Part shown: positions 33,739-45,929 of the stretch, in pieces
Position numbering within the stretch: the first letter of the stretch is position 1
Layout of the letters: each line of letters opens with the position of its first letter
From: Leucaena leucocephala
Taxonomy: Eukaryota > Streptophyta > Magnoliopsida > Fabales > Fabaceae
Reading direction: 5' to 3'
Length of the DNA: 64,000 nt
NCBI GenBank assembly: GCA_037074615.1
Contig: CM073518.1
Location: forward strand, 15,204,501-15,268,500
Notes under the pieces: model-generated
What the model was told of the DNA's origin: nothing
Seen by the model: the letters and a program-made list of their open reading frames with translations, nothing else
Database searches by the model: none
Program-made: the position numbers and the translations under genes

Positions 33739-36700
33739 TGAAACATCCTTCCTTAGACCCTTCAGAGTACACTTATAGAAGCAGTCTTAACTTTATTAAT
33801 TCTCTACTGCCGAAAATCCTGGCAGAAAGTAACTGTACTGATTCGGTAATTCCTATGAGAACTACCATTCTACGTAAGTACCCAGGAAAGACTGGATGAA
33901 CCGGCTAGGTCTACTCACTTCCAGCCTCCTTAGACAGCACCTACGTACACAGTATTTCCATATTATGCCAGTACAATGGCCTCTTTTAATCAACATTCTT
34001 AAATTTCAACAACATCTTCTAGTAAACATCCTTACATATACTCAATTGGAAGTATCTTAGATCATTGGAATACCTCTTAACCTTAAAAATATGAATTTCC
34101 AAAAATTAGGCTTATGGGTACTGTTCATCATCACTGTTCACTTGGTAATTCCAGATTACAGCCTGAACTTTGGAAATTCATAATCAAATCTAGAAAAATT
34201 GAAATGAGGTGATTCCAATTTCTAATGAAATATATTTCATTTAAATTTGTTATAAAAATATGAAAATGAGGTTTTCTTATCCAGATCAAATCAGTTTATT
34301 CGTTGAAAATTTCTGTTCATCTGGTAAATCTGGAAGTTCCAGTTCCTTTACCCCATTTTCAAAAATTCATTTCTCCTTGTATACTTATCCAATTGAGTCT
34401 AATTACCTATGTATTTAAAGCTCATAACGTTTACTTTAAGCTCAAAAAATATAGTGGAAAAACTCATTCATTTACTATATGAAATTAGCGCATGAACCTC
34501 ACTGCCTCTGAGTAGTCGTATTATCTTATTCCAGATTTTAAATTCTGATTTTGAAAAATAATAACAATTTGAGTTCTTAACCAAATGAGGCGTTCTTGGT
34601 GTCCATTTAAAGCTCTAGATCTTAGATATGGTCATGCTAAATTTCATATGAAAAATCATTGTATAAGTCACTTAAACTATCATTGGAAGTACCCTACCTC
34701 TCATCGGATCCAGTGCATGCATACATTACACATACCCATACATCATCATCTAAGTTGAAGGCATGCTTTTCAAGTCATATACACATTGTTCATTCCTATT
34801 TACCTTCCTCCTTATGAAGTTCCAGCACCTAGAGCAATGTTTATTGATATGGGAGGAATGAGATTTCATGGAAATCTCAATAGCAAGTAATACAAACTAT
34901 AAGGTTATGCATGCTTGATTAAATGCCTAACATGATATCATGCAATGAGAGCTAATTCATGATCATACATAAGCAAACTCTAACATGCATATTATCATGA
35001 CATAGATTGCAAGGAGTTGCACATATTCATAGCTCATCATCATCATAAACATCATCACATAACATACTAAGCTCAACCAAACTTCATGCATAACAAGTAA
35101 GCATATCAATCACAACATAACATAAGTTTATAGTAAAGTATTCTTGCTACCTCTTATGAGTCCTTATTCTTTCCTTCTTGAATTGATATTTCCTTCTCAC
35201 AAATGTCAAAACCTAGACATAACAAGACAATTACCAAATTATAACTTCATTCCAATTAAATTCCAAGTCTAGGTTTCATTAAGTCCCTTTCTTTCTCTAC
35301 TTTGTAACATATGTTTACATCTTTCTAAACTAAACTCTCATGGTTCATTTCCACATAATTTTTCATGTAGAATCCAAATATGTAATAAAAAATTCCAGAA
35401 TTCAATTGCCTCCCCATGTTCTGTACAGAAACCGAAAGATAGATCTAGCTTTTCCAAAAATTCTCATTTTGATTCCAAGGCTTCCAATACTTGTTTTCCT
35501 ACTAGAAGCCCACACAATTTTCCATTCTAAACCCATTGGAAGTATCAAAACCATGAAAATACAATATATGAACAGTGAACTCGTACTGTATAGAACAGAA
35601 TACCCTCTTGGATTCACAAGCACACATGGATTCCTAAGCCATTATCATGTGATTCAAGCTTGTGTAAACTATCTAGAACATAAAACTCATGTTCCTATCA
35701 CATATCCGCAGAATTCCAGCCACATTTCCCCAAGATTCAAGCCTCAAAAACCATTTAAACTCAAGAACAAACCATGAGAACAAAGTGTAGAAGCAAGGAG
35801 GCAACTTACCTTACTAGTTTCTTCAAGATCCTTGCTTCCTCCAACTTGAGAGAAAATTTTGCAAAAGGTTCCCCAAGGTTTCTTGCTCACGGTTTGTGCA
35901 TAAATGTGGGGGGTATTTATAGAAAAATTTTGGGAAAATTAAAGGCCAAGATCATCTTGGGAACTATTTGATCTAAAGGCTTAAGATTAAATCTTGGAAT
36001 TTCTTTTCTTTTTCCATTTATGACATCACCATCATGACATCATCCAAGGGACACCTCATGGGACACTTGGCTCCATTTTCATGGTGGGAGTGTCCAAGAA
36101 AAATTTTAGTCCAATCCGGTACCGGCCCGATCCGATTGTCCGTAAACTGGACTGTTTTCTTAATCTAATTTTTCTGGGACTTCATAATATATTTTATTCA
36201 ATATTTAAATCCCTCATATCATTGACATTCTTATACTGAGTTTAAATTTAATTCCAGATACCTTGGAAAATGATCAAAATACCCTTAGTGCTTTTCCTTG
36301 CACTATATTAAACCTAAGGGCATAATTGTCATTTCACACCTCTTTAAACCTTGTTAGAGTATATATTGACTCCGACTAATCTCTCCTGTACTTGCACTAG
36401 CATTTTGACCTATCCAAAATGACCAAAATGCCCTCCATTCACTTCTGGTTCCTTAGGACAACACAGGGGTATTTTCATAATTTCTCACTTTTTCGGGGTT
36501 CCACTGGACACTGGCCCACCTATCATTCCAAGTATTTTATTGGGCCTTAATGACGCCATTCTTGGGCCTTTTAGGGTTCAATACCTTGGTGGCACAAATC
36601 CCTAGAAAATTCTCCCGACGATATCCCTCGGGTATTTTATTCCACAATAAATTCCATTAAAAATCCTACAGGATTCCTTTTCTGGTCCTGTCAATTTTAT

Positions 36701-37198
36701 AAATTCTTATATTAATTATAGGAATTTACTGGAAAACCTCATCTGATTCTAAGATCCAAAACATATTGTAATAATTTTATCTAACTTCAGAGATTTATAT
36801 CAATTTTTCGGGATCTCAAATCAAAATTCTGTGTTGCGTCAAACAACCCAGAATAATTTTCTCTATCCACTGGAAAAATTTGGTTCCAATCAGAACATGG
36901 TCATTTTTGGCCTGTTTTCAGTCCAAATTTCCCATAATTACACTTTTGCCCCTTGATTTACCATAAATCACCTTTATGTCCTCAACTTTTCAAAATTACA
37001 CTTAAAGACCCCATATTTTTGTCTACCTCTACTTTTAGTCTTAAACTTTCCATAATTTCACTTAAGTCCTTGCCTTTTCTTCCTTTTTCAATTTTATCCC
37101 TTTCTTTTCATAAATGGCCACATCTTTTCCTGAAAAATCTCACATACATTATACATAACTGTACATACTAATCAGTACAGAAAATTAGGGATATTACA
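33739..37198 (-). repeat. Element J 3' LTR (3,460 bp)
   Basis: TGAAACATCC at the left, GGGATATTACA at the right, followed by the minus-strand purine tract at 37199-37218. It contains TACGTA at 33871 and 33942, the hairpin GAGATTTC-ATG-GAAATCTC at 34860-34878, and minus-strand TATA at 35914-35922. Confidence 0.9.
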
Positions 37199-40100
37199 TT
37201 TCTCTCCCCCTTAAAATAAATTTTGTCCTCAAAATTTACTTAGTACCTTAGTCAATTATCTTGGATATATATATATTCTGTATATCTCTTTCTGCTTTAT
37301 GACTAATGATTGGGGTATCTATCTCTTATCCTCTATCTTATCATCTAGCGGAGTGCTTTCAGTGTCCGCTTTATGTCCTTGCTGTCATTACTCTTCTTAT
37401 CTAAATCAACTCAATTAGAGTTGAACTTTACCTCATTTCGGTACTTGCTCACTTGCTATGCATCTATTTGCTGATGGACAACTCATTACATTAGACTTGT
37501 GAGTAGTGTCCATTTCTTTCATATCAAACTCTCTCGAATATTACTGTATTCGGGAGTTCTCATCAACTACTCATCATACTTTCTAGCACTTATCTCTTAT
37601 TACTTATCTTAGTATCTCGCAGACTACCTTAGCATCTGCAAAGCTTCATCTCTCTTTTTGTATAATCATATTTCTCTCATCATCTTCAATAATTCAACAT
37701 TATACAGAGAGAGGGCTTATGCAGTTATTCTTTTCTTTACTTTACTTCTAAGTAGGAGCACATACTCTAACATGCATAATGCCTGGCCAACGTGTTGCAG
37801 AACTACATACCTGCTCATGAATGTAAAGCTCTAACATAGGAGCTCAAGCATTCCTTTTCTTAATATGCACAGCTCTAACACTCGAAGCTTTAGCAAATTT
37901 TACAAACATAACATAATGCCTGTCATTTCATGCAAGGAGTGAAAGCTCTCACCTTCATCTATAGCATAACATTCATTATCTTATCTCTTTTATAAAGGGA
38001 GCCTCTTTATCTGTTCATAAAGTTACTTCTTACTATCATTTTCCAATACCCATTTCTCATTATGTGCCAAATTACATGCTTATCAAAATATATCTCATTG
38101 CATACTTCTCATGCTGTCTCGTGGTATATCTAGCCAAATCTGGCTATATCATGGTGTATCTTACTCTTTCAAAACTTATCTTTCCTTATCATGACATATT
38201 CTGAGATGTCAGCAACATTCTCTTTAGCTTATAATTTTATCAACCTCTCAGGAGAATATTGCTTTTTTACTTCTCTTTCTCCTAAACAAAGTTATAATTG
38301 AAATCTTTCATTTCAAATCCACTCTATTTGGACTTGACATAAGGGCTCTACTCCTTTACTATTCATAACCCTTTCTAACTTTTCATAATTCTTTTTATCA
38401 TTTTACATGACTCTGCACATCTATGCAAAACTTTTGTGGCATTTGCACTCTTTTCTCATTGCTTCCTAGGGTCACCCATCATTGGGCTACTCTTGCCTGA
38501 GCATATTTAACTAAAAAGTGCTGATAAAAATCTGAAGCACTGGTGCTAACAGGCTCTAACTCTGGTACTTTACTATTTTAGGTTCTTCTCTATAAATCTC
38601 TTTAACTTTTAACCTTTTTGTCCTCACCTAGAGGATCTATCTAGCTTTCATTCTCATTCTCTTTATTCTCATCCTACCTCTTAGGAATCTCTATTAATCT
38701 CACTTCATTTTTCATGTAAGAAGATTCTGGGTTTAGTCTATAATAATAATAAGGCTATCTGAATTAACATTATGGGTACTCTCCCTACTATGTGTTAACA
38801 ACTTGTGAAGCTTTTCTACCTTGACCTTGTCCTTGGTAATTTTCATTCCAAAGAAATACTGTACTTATGGCTCCTTACATTCTTTAGGCTAGGTCTACTG
38901 CAACCCTCGGGATCTACTGCGATCAACTGTAAGCCTTTTCAGGATCTAACCGCGACCCTGGACTTCTAATCTCTTTGAGCCATACTAGGATCTAACTACG
39001 ATCCTCTAGAATCTGCTGCGATTCTGTTGTACTGTATTCTTATCTCTGGAAGATTAAACCAATGGACTAAGTTACGAGGTTAGTTACTTCCACTTAGTTG
39101 CTAACTTAACAGATAATTCCACAAAAATGATCACAGAAGCCAATATTATATATTAAGACTTTACTAGTTTCCTCCATCATTCAGGATTTCTGATGTTATT
39201 CTCATCTTTCATAACTTTACTATATCTAGTACTGCAGAGAGCTACAAATGCTCTATCATGCATATATCCTTTATAATCTGTCTATCTCATTTTATGGACA
39301 TGGCTTTATTATGAGCTCCACAGACCATGCTTTCAGCTTTATTTCCTGAGCAGTTTGACTCTATCGCAAGAGCAATCTAGCTCCATTGCGAGAACGTTAA
39401 CTTCTATTACATAGATGCTGCTCCCTCTTAGAGCTGCATCATCTTGTATAACTACATCTCACTTCATGTTCATGGTACATTATTCATATATCTTATCCCC
39501 ATTGAAGGGATATGTCCTGAGTACTATAATCACATGTCTATAGGATTGTGATCAACTTTTATCTCTAATCTCATTCTCTGTCTAATTGACTATCATTATT
39601 TGTCTCAAATTCTCATTCTAAATTTGAGGGATTGACTGGCTAATTATCTCGTTTATCACTTTTCTATTGCTTTCTAATCATTACCAAGTTAAATTATCTA
39701 ATTACATGTCATATGGTATGGGAGCAACCTAATTTTCTCATAACTTCCTCATCTCATATGTACTCTACCCTGCATGTACTGTAAAAGGGAAGTATTCATT
39801 CGTCATAGCATACTCTAACTTGCATAATATGCAAGGAGATGCAATTATTTAAGCATTTTCTAACTTGCGTGCCATCATATGACAACTGCAAGGAGATACA
39901 ACTGATCATCGTAACTTATGGCAACAAAAACCATATCAACAACTAATCATCATAACTTATGGCAACAAAAGCCATATCAACAACTAATCATCATAACTTA
40001 TGGCAACAAAAGCCATATTATTATCACGTAATTTGCTCAACCATCCATTATACGCACACTGTAATTCAACCATTAACTCAGTAATCCTTTTAAGCATTCT

Positions 40101-40330
40101 GTCCCTTTATTATCTTATCTGCCAGATCCCTATTACTTATTCATGAGCTTAAGATAAATACTCATTTACTTAGGCTGCCACGTAACCCCTTTTTTTTCTA
40201 GGGTACAGACTCAACCCTTCACTACTCTTTCTTACACAGAGGATAGGGGAGTCACTTTATCGTTTAAACTATGGCTACCTTTCTCTCTCTAACATCATAT
40301 ACTTCTGCTTCTAATCTTATATACATCTAT
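37199..40330. other. Element J internal DNA with no recognised coding content
   Basis: About 3.1 kb occupying the place of pol. It is CT-rich on the plus strand with scattered short words. It includes a loose array of GGATCTA...GCGATC sites (38890-39030) and a 41-bp tandem repeat (39907-40020). No protease, RT, RNase H or integrase motif was found on either strand. It may be pol decayed beyond recognition or captured filler. Confidence 0.6.
39907..40020. repeat. 41-bp tandem repeat, 2.8 copies
   Basis: Units start at 39907, 39948 and 39989 and contain AACTTATGGCAACAAAA and CAACAACTAAT. The copies differ by only two or three bases, so the expansion is recent relative to the decay of the surrounding DNA. 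Confidence 0.9.
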
Positions 40331-40760
40331 CGCTCTGTTGAACCTCTGCAACTACCAAAGAAAAACTTTTTCTTTATAACACGAAATTCAATCCGTTAAC
40401 TAACTTCTCAATCATTCAACACTTATTGCTCATGTGGATGAACTCGGCTAAGTGTTTCATCAAAGGCTTTCTCTTTCCCTACTTTAACCTTTAGCCTCAT
40501 GCTCATCTCTATCTAACTGAGAGGAATACTTCTCATAAACTGTCCAAGAAAACTTCTCAGGTGACGGATCAATCTTGATCTCTATATAATACTTCTACAT
40601 CTCTTTACCATTTCTTAACACTTTTATCTGTATATCAGTCCTAGTCTGCTTTGGACTGGACTGCAGTTCCTTTCTAGTCTTTTTCTTGATCCTGACTAAC
40701 TTGAGTCACATGGATCTCACTCATCATCTATTACTTCTGTTCTTTAGGGTGCTCTCCCCT
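40330..40760 (-). pseudogene. Element J gag relic
   Basis: Near 40437-40570 the minus strand parallels element A gag at about 5230-5390: words corresponding to the segments encoding FDEYLAKFIRL and FLEQFYEKYF are recognisable in the same order. It is full of stops and indels. Limits are approximate. Confidence 0.55.
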
Positions 40761-41109
40761 AGGTTCGCTAGGTTACTGTTTCTTTGTGATGGAATCCCTC
40801 TATCTTGGGAACATTATCTCTCTAACTATTAACCATCACATCTCTAACTTTAAGCCATATGTTAGGCTCATTCTCAGGCAAATCTCATTCTAACTTTTAA
40901 TCCTTTTGTTCAGGAAAGACTAACTGAACAACTTCTTTCGTAATATAGATCTACTCCTGAGGGTAATACAGAGGATCTACTTCTGAGCATCTTTTTAAAT
41001 TAATATGTACTCATACTATTTAGCTTACCTGCATCTCGTGCTAAACCTCTAACTGATAAACTTTAGTGAGGCTGGCATCTTCATTCATTATCAGGTCTCT
41101 GTGCATCCT

Positions 41110-41222
41110 AGTCACGACCTGAGTGTTTACTAGTAATGAATCATATTCTCTGTAAACTTTAGTCACGACCATCTCATTCTACTTGTCACGACTTGACAGC
41201 TCTGTGTACTTCAGTCTTGACC
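41110..41222. repeat. GTCGCGAC-type palindrome array in element J, left part
   Basis: Sites start at 41110, 41132 (decayed, AGTAATGAAT), 41161, 41184 and 41213. Spacings are 22, 29, 23 and 29. The array lies between gag and the leader ORF and is interrupted by solo LTR M. Confidence 0.8.
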
Positions 41223-41224
41223 AT

Positions 41225-44200
41225 TGAAACATCCTCCCTTAGACCCCTTAGAGTACACTTACGGAAGCGATATTAGCTTGATTATATCTTAACTTAAGCC
41301 CAGAAATTTAAAATTTCACTCTTAAGTTCCTTATTCTGGACCTTTAATTTGAAAATTAATTTATCTCGTTCTACACATCCAAATGAGGCTTATTACCTAT
41401 CCACGTAATGCCCCAGATGTGTACGACTAGCCTGCCAAATTTCATAGCCAAACTCTTTCGTTTACTAGGTCAAACTGAGGCCAGAACACTGCTACCTCAG
41501 GACCTGCGAATTTCTCCCTTAATTCCCCATTCACAAACTGAACATGCCAAACAACATTTATTATTAAATAATAAAATGTCATACAACAAGGCATACAGCA
41601 AATTATCATATTTCTATTACATCTTTTCCTGCCTAAAATCCGGCAGCATAACTGCTACAATTCTTCTTTAGAAAGTAACCGATGTTGTACCGATTCGGTA
41701 ATTCCCTCATGAGAACTACCATTCTACGTAGTACCCAGGAAAGACTGGATGAACCTGCTGGGTCCACTCACTTCCAGCCTCCTTAGACAGCACTACGTAC
41801 ACAGTACGTATCAGTTCTTTTCCCTGTTCCTGCTTCCTTGCCGGAATTTCGGCAGCATAACGGCGTCTCTTAAGATTTCCAAATTTTATTTTGACAGAAC
41901 CTCCCCTATAATGTTATATTTGGGAATGAGATTCGGGGGAATCTCAGTAGTAATAATCATAACAATATATGCAATGCAGAGTGACGGTGCTTGCTTGTGA
42001 TTGTGTACAGATAAGTATGCTGCGTGCTTCCATATTCAATAACATATGATCATAGCATTGTAATAGAGCTTCAAGCATAACATATAAGACAACAATCCAA
42101 CCAGACAATAGCACAACCAATCACAAAGACATTACATAAGAGCTAGGATTAGTTACTACCTCAAAAGCAGAGCTCCAGAACTTCTATACTGCTTCCAACT
42201 CCACCAGAACTTCCTTTCTTTCTTTCTTTCTCCTTCTCTCTCTTCTTTCTCTCTCTCTTCTTGCCAAAAACGTGGGATGCCTAAAATGGGAGGGGAAGGG
42301 GGTATTTATAGCTTTAATGGATGGCATTTCTGTAATTTTGAAGCCATCTGAACATGTGGTCCTGGTTTTTCCTGGATTTTCCTATTTTTCTTTATTCCCT
42401 TTTACTGCATCATGCATGACATCATCCAGGACACCTTACCGGGACACCTCATCGCCACATTCTTCACATGTCACAATTCCTGGACACCTCATCAGCTGAC
42501 TCAGCAGTTCAGTCCAATCCAGTACCGGTCCAGAGTCTTGCACCGTAATACGTGTCCTCAACTTTTCTTCTGCCTCTAAGATTGCGCCATGTGGCACCTG
42601 GAAGGGACCTTTCACGCCTTCCAATGCTATCCAGATAAGTCCCGGACTTTATCTGATCACCTCCTCGGTTATCGTGCCGACCGAGTAACTTTACTTTATT
42701 GAAACAGCATTAAAATAGTATTTTAATGCCACTTTTTCCCACATATCACTGGGCCTACGTTTTTGGGCTCTGGGAATGTTATCTTGGATCCTGATCAAGC
42801 TCAAGTACTCTGATGGCTCGATTCCCAAGAAACATCCCTTGGCAAATTACCAAAATACCCTTGGGTGCCCTTTCTTGCGCTATTTTAACCCTAAGGGTAA
42901 AATCGTCATTTCACACCCTTATGTACTCTGTCAGGATATATACTGACTCTAAGTAACTTTATCTGTATGAGCCTTGGCTCCTGGGCCTGTCCAGAATGAC
43001 CAAAATGCCCTTCATTCATCTGTTACCCTTTTGTTCAACACAGGGGCATTTTCGTAATTTCGCACTTTTCCGGGGTTCTGCCGGACACTAGCCCACCTAT
43101 CAGTCCAAGTGTCTTACTGGGCCTTGTTGGCGCCATTATTGGGCCTTTCAGGGTCCATTACCTTCATGGCACGCATTACGAGGAAACTCCCCCGTTAATG
43201 TTTATTGAATATTTAATCTATTTTTCACCGTTTATACACATATCCGGACACCGGCTCCTTCTGTCCGATACACTGGCCTGCGGTGTTCAGGCATCCCTGT
43301 GAGTCATATCAGTCATCTGACCGAGGTTATCCGAACTCATTCAGTCCCTTTTCAAATACCGATAAATTTCCCTATCGGATACCCGGAGGCCTAACACTCC
43401 CGTCTGGATTTTCTAATTTGCGAATAACTTTTTCTACAGGCCTCCTATCGGTATTCTGTCAGTTTCCTGACATCCGCCCCATAAAGACGCATCATCCTGT
43501 ATTTTCTCACCTAGATCTGAAATCTAGGATATCCGGTATGAATTTTTATAACTTTTGGACGATCAGTCCATTCCTGGCTATCTGGAGTCTTCAAAAATTC
43601 CTGTATTAAGCCAGATTACCGAGCGTCCCTTGCTCTCTCTACCGGTGAAATCTGGGACTGAAATGCTGTCGGACAGTCCAAACCACTTCCGGCCTGACTT
43701 TCTTTAATTACACTTTAGCCCCAAGGAACTTTTCTTCTTTTCATTTAAGTCCCTTTTTATTTGGCTAAAATTACACTTAAGGACCCCACCTTTTTGTCCT
43801 TAAACTTTCCATAATTTTTTCATACTCATAGAGACCTCGTATGCACATTTCACAGTTCAGTGAAATGATCAGCATAATTTTCTCTATTTTCTGGCAAAAT
43901 ATGGTACTCATAGGCTACCAGCCCGATCTTTCCCATAATTACGATTTTGCCCCTACATTCTCTTTCCGGCATCTATTCTCATCTTCTTATCCTTCATCTT
44001 AAGTTCTAGAAATTCTCTTTCAATAACTCAATCCCCTAAACTCTTCGGGAGTCATCGTTAATTGAAAAGCTCGACAACCCGCCCATATCAGGTTATCTTA
44101 CACAGGAGCCAGCCCATATCAAGCTTCCTGCAGAATTCCTAGGTTTAAGACTTAGGATATTCCTCTCATTCCTCATTTTGGACCTAGATGAACTGTCCCG

Positions 44201-44230
44201 ATCTCCTAGACCAAAAATCGGGATGTTACA
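41225..44230 (-). mobile_element. M: solo gypsy LTR (TSD ACCAT)
   Basis: A 3,006-bp LTR starting TGAAACATCC and ending GATGTTACA, flanked by ACCAT at 41220-41224 and 44231-44235. Same family as LTR B. It has all three TACGTA sites (41725, 41794, 41805) and a perfect hairpin GAGATTC-GGGG-GAATCTC (41928-41945). It inserted in the middle of the palindrome array. Confidence 0.93.
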
Positions 44231-44246
44231 ACCATAGGTCTTCTCT

Positions 44247-44411
44247 CGTCGCGACCTGAAACCTCTGTGACTTTCTGTTGTGGCCAACGGTCTTTGCTCG
44301 TCATGACCAAAACATCTCTGTAAATATTAGTCGTGACCCGTGGCTCAACTAGTCACGACTTAACTTCTCTGGAACTTCTAGTCGCGACCTAAACAGTTTC
44401 ATATCGTGACC
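44247..44411. repeat. GTCGCGAC-type palindrome array in element J, right part
   Basis: Sites start at 44247, 44276, 44299, 44329, 44351, 44380 and 44402. Spacings are 29, 23, 30, 22, 29 and 22. Joining across the ACCAT target site, the last left site and the first right site are also 23 bp apart, so the array was continuous before M inserted. Confidence 0.85.
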
Positions 44412-44764
44412 TGTACATAGCTTTCTCTAAACATTATGTCTAGTATTCTTGCCCAGTCTTTACTCTAGCAATGGCCAATTCTTATTCTTAACTTTAATGA
44501 GCTTGAGTGATTTGAAACTCATCCATATCTATCTATCATAATTGAATTAAATAGGGAACATATTCACATAGATGTTCAACCAACTATCATTTCATTATAT
44601 CACATCAAAACTCATATTTCATATCACCATAGCATTTGTACATACATTACATACATGCCAATTACATATTTGGGGTAAGTCATAACTAGCATACCGCTAT
44701 GTAATTACTTCACTTTACACTGTTTACATATGTACATTACCCCTCATCCCTTTTTATATTTTTT

Positions 44765-45816
44765 CTAGGGAATCGTAAACTGCAAGTACTTCTGTATACG
44801 AAAATGCCACCCTTGTATATCAGCTGGTGGATCATTTCCCAGAAACTCACTTAACTCTACATGCCATGTAGGGGTATATGGCAATATCTGACTTACGACC
44901 ATCTCATGCCAATCTTCTAGTGTGTAAACTTGATTCGGGTCAATGCCCTCTATCGTATATCTGTTTATAGTCCCTGCCACGGCATTGAGGAAATGCAGAT
45001 AAACAGACTGCTCTTGATCTCTACTTCTATCTATCCCTTGACCTAAATTGAGCAATTCACTCTCCACAGCTTTCTTGAGACTGACATAGTCAACATTATC
45101 TGTCTTTCTCAAAGAAGACTGGGGTTGACTAGGACCAGGAAAATCCCACTGATCTTTATCTATAACTTCATATATTCCTGGACTGCGAGAATGGGAAGGG
45201 ACTGGCATATGTTGTGATTGGATCTCTGGATTAAGGTACTGCTATAAGTTACTCATATCAAATCTATCCTCAAACTCTGGTGGAGGATGAATAATATCTA
45301 GTCTACCCATAGTCCAGAACAGTACTCAGCTTCCTCAGCCGTAATCTGTCCTCTCATCAGAGGAATAGAACTTATATCAGGATTAGAGGGCACTCCAACA
45401 AACTCATACTGTGTAGAGTCACTAGTCTCAGCATCATCTGGGGTAACATGTGGTCTAGGGATAGGCTCCACTCTATCCCCATCCTGAGGATAAGGTTCAT
45501 TAGGTTGCACTGGCTGGGGATATGCCACATCTTCTTCAATCCTCTGTCCTCCCATAATAATTGAACTTGCATCTGCTGGGTCTAGAAGTGGGACAAGCAT
45601 AGGGAAAACTGGGACAGGTTCTTCTGACAAAAAGTTTGACCCCACTGAGGAGCTATCGGATCTATCTAGATCAGAGTCACTAGAATCAGAAATATGAGCT
45701 ACATCAAAATCTTCGTCCAATATAAGCTCCTCCTCTGATTGGTCTAAACTAATAACCTCAGGCCTGGGATCCCCGTGGTTAACTGTGGTTTCTGATCTGG
45801 CTCTATGCCAAGCCAT
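44765..45816 (-). pseudogene. Element J leader ORF, two frames
   Basis: An ATG at 45816 opens a 172-codon frame (MAWHRARSETTVN, then an acidic SEEE-like stretch and DSSDSDLDRSDSSS) ending at 45298. A second frame, 147 codons at 44765-45208, carries the C-terminal part with DQEQSVY and PYTPTWHVELSEFL. The first matches the N-terminus and the second the C-terminus of A's leader ORF, so a frame change lies between about 45209 and 45297. The protein is rich in Asp/Glu/Ser/Pro, has no signal peptide or membrane segment, and matches no family I know. Confidence 0.7.
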
Positions 45817-45910
45817 CCTGTAAACACTAACTTAATGTCAATTATGACTGCTTTACAATTAGGTATCTATCTATAAATCATTTATTCTGAGCATTACTTA
45901 AGCCAAAATC

Positions 45911-45926
45911 CTTTGCTCTAATACCA
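45911..45926 (-). other. Element J primer binding site
   Basis: The minus strand reads TGGTATTAGAGCAAAG, a one-base variant of the tRNA-iMet PBS core, three bases from the LTR start at 45930. Confidence 0.85.
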
Positions 45927-45929
45927 AAA

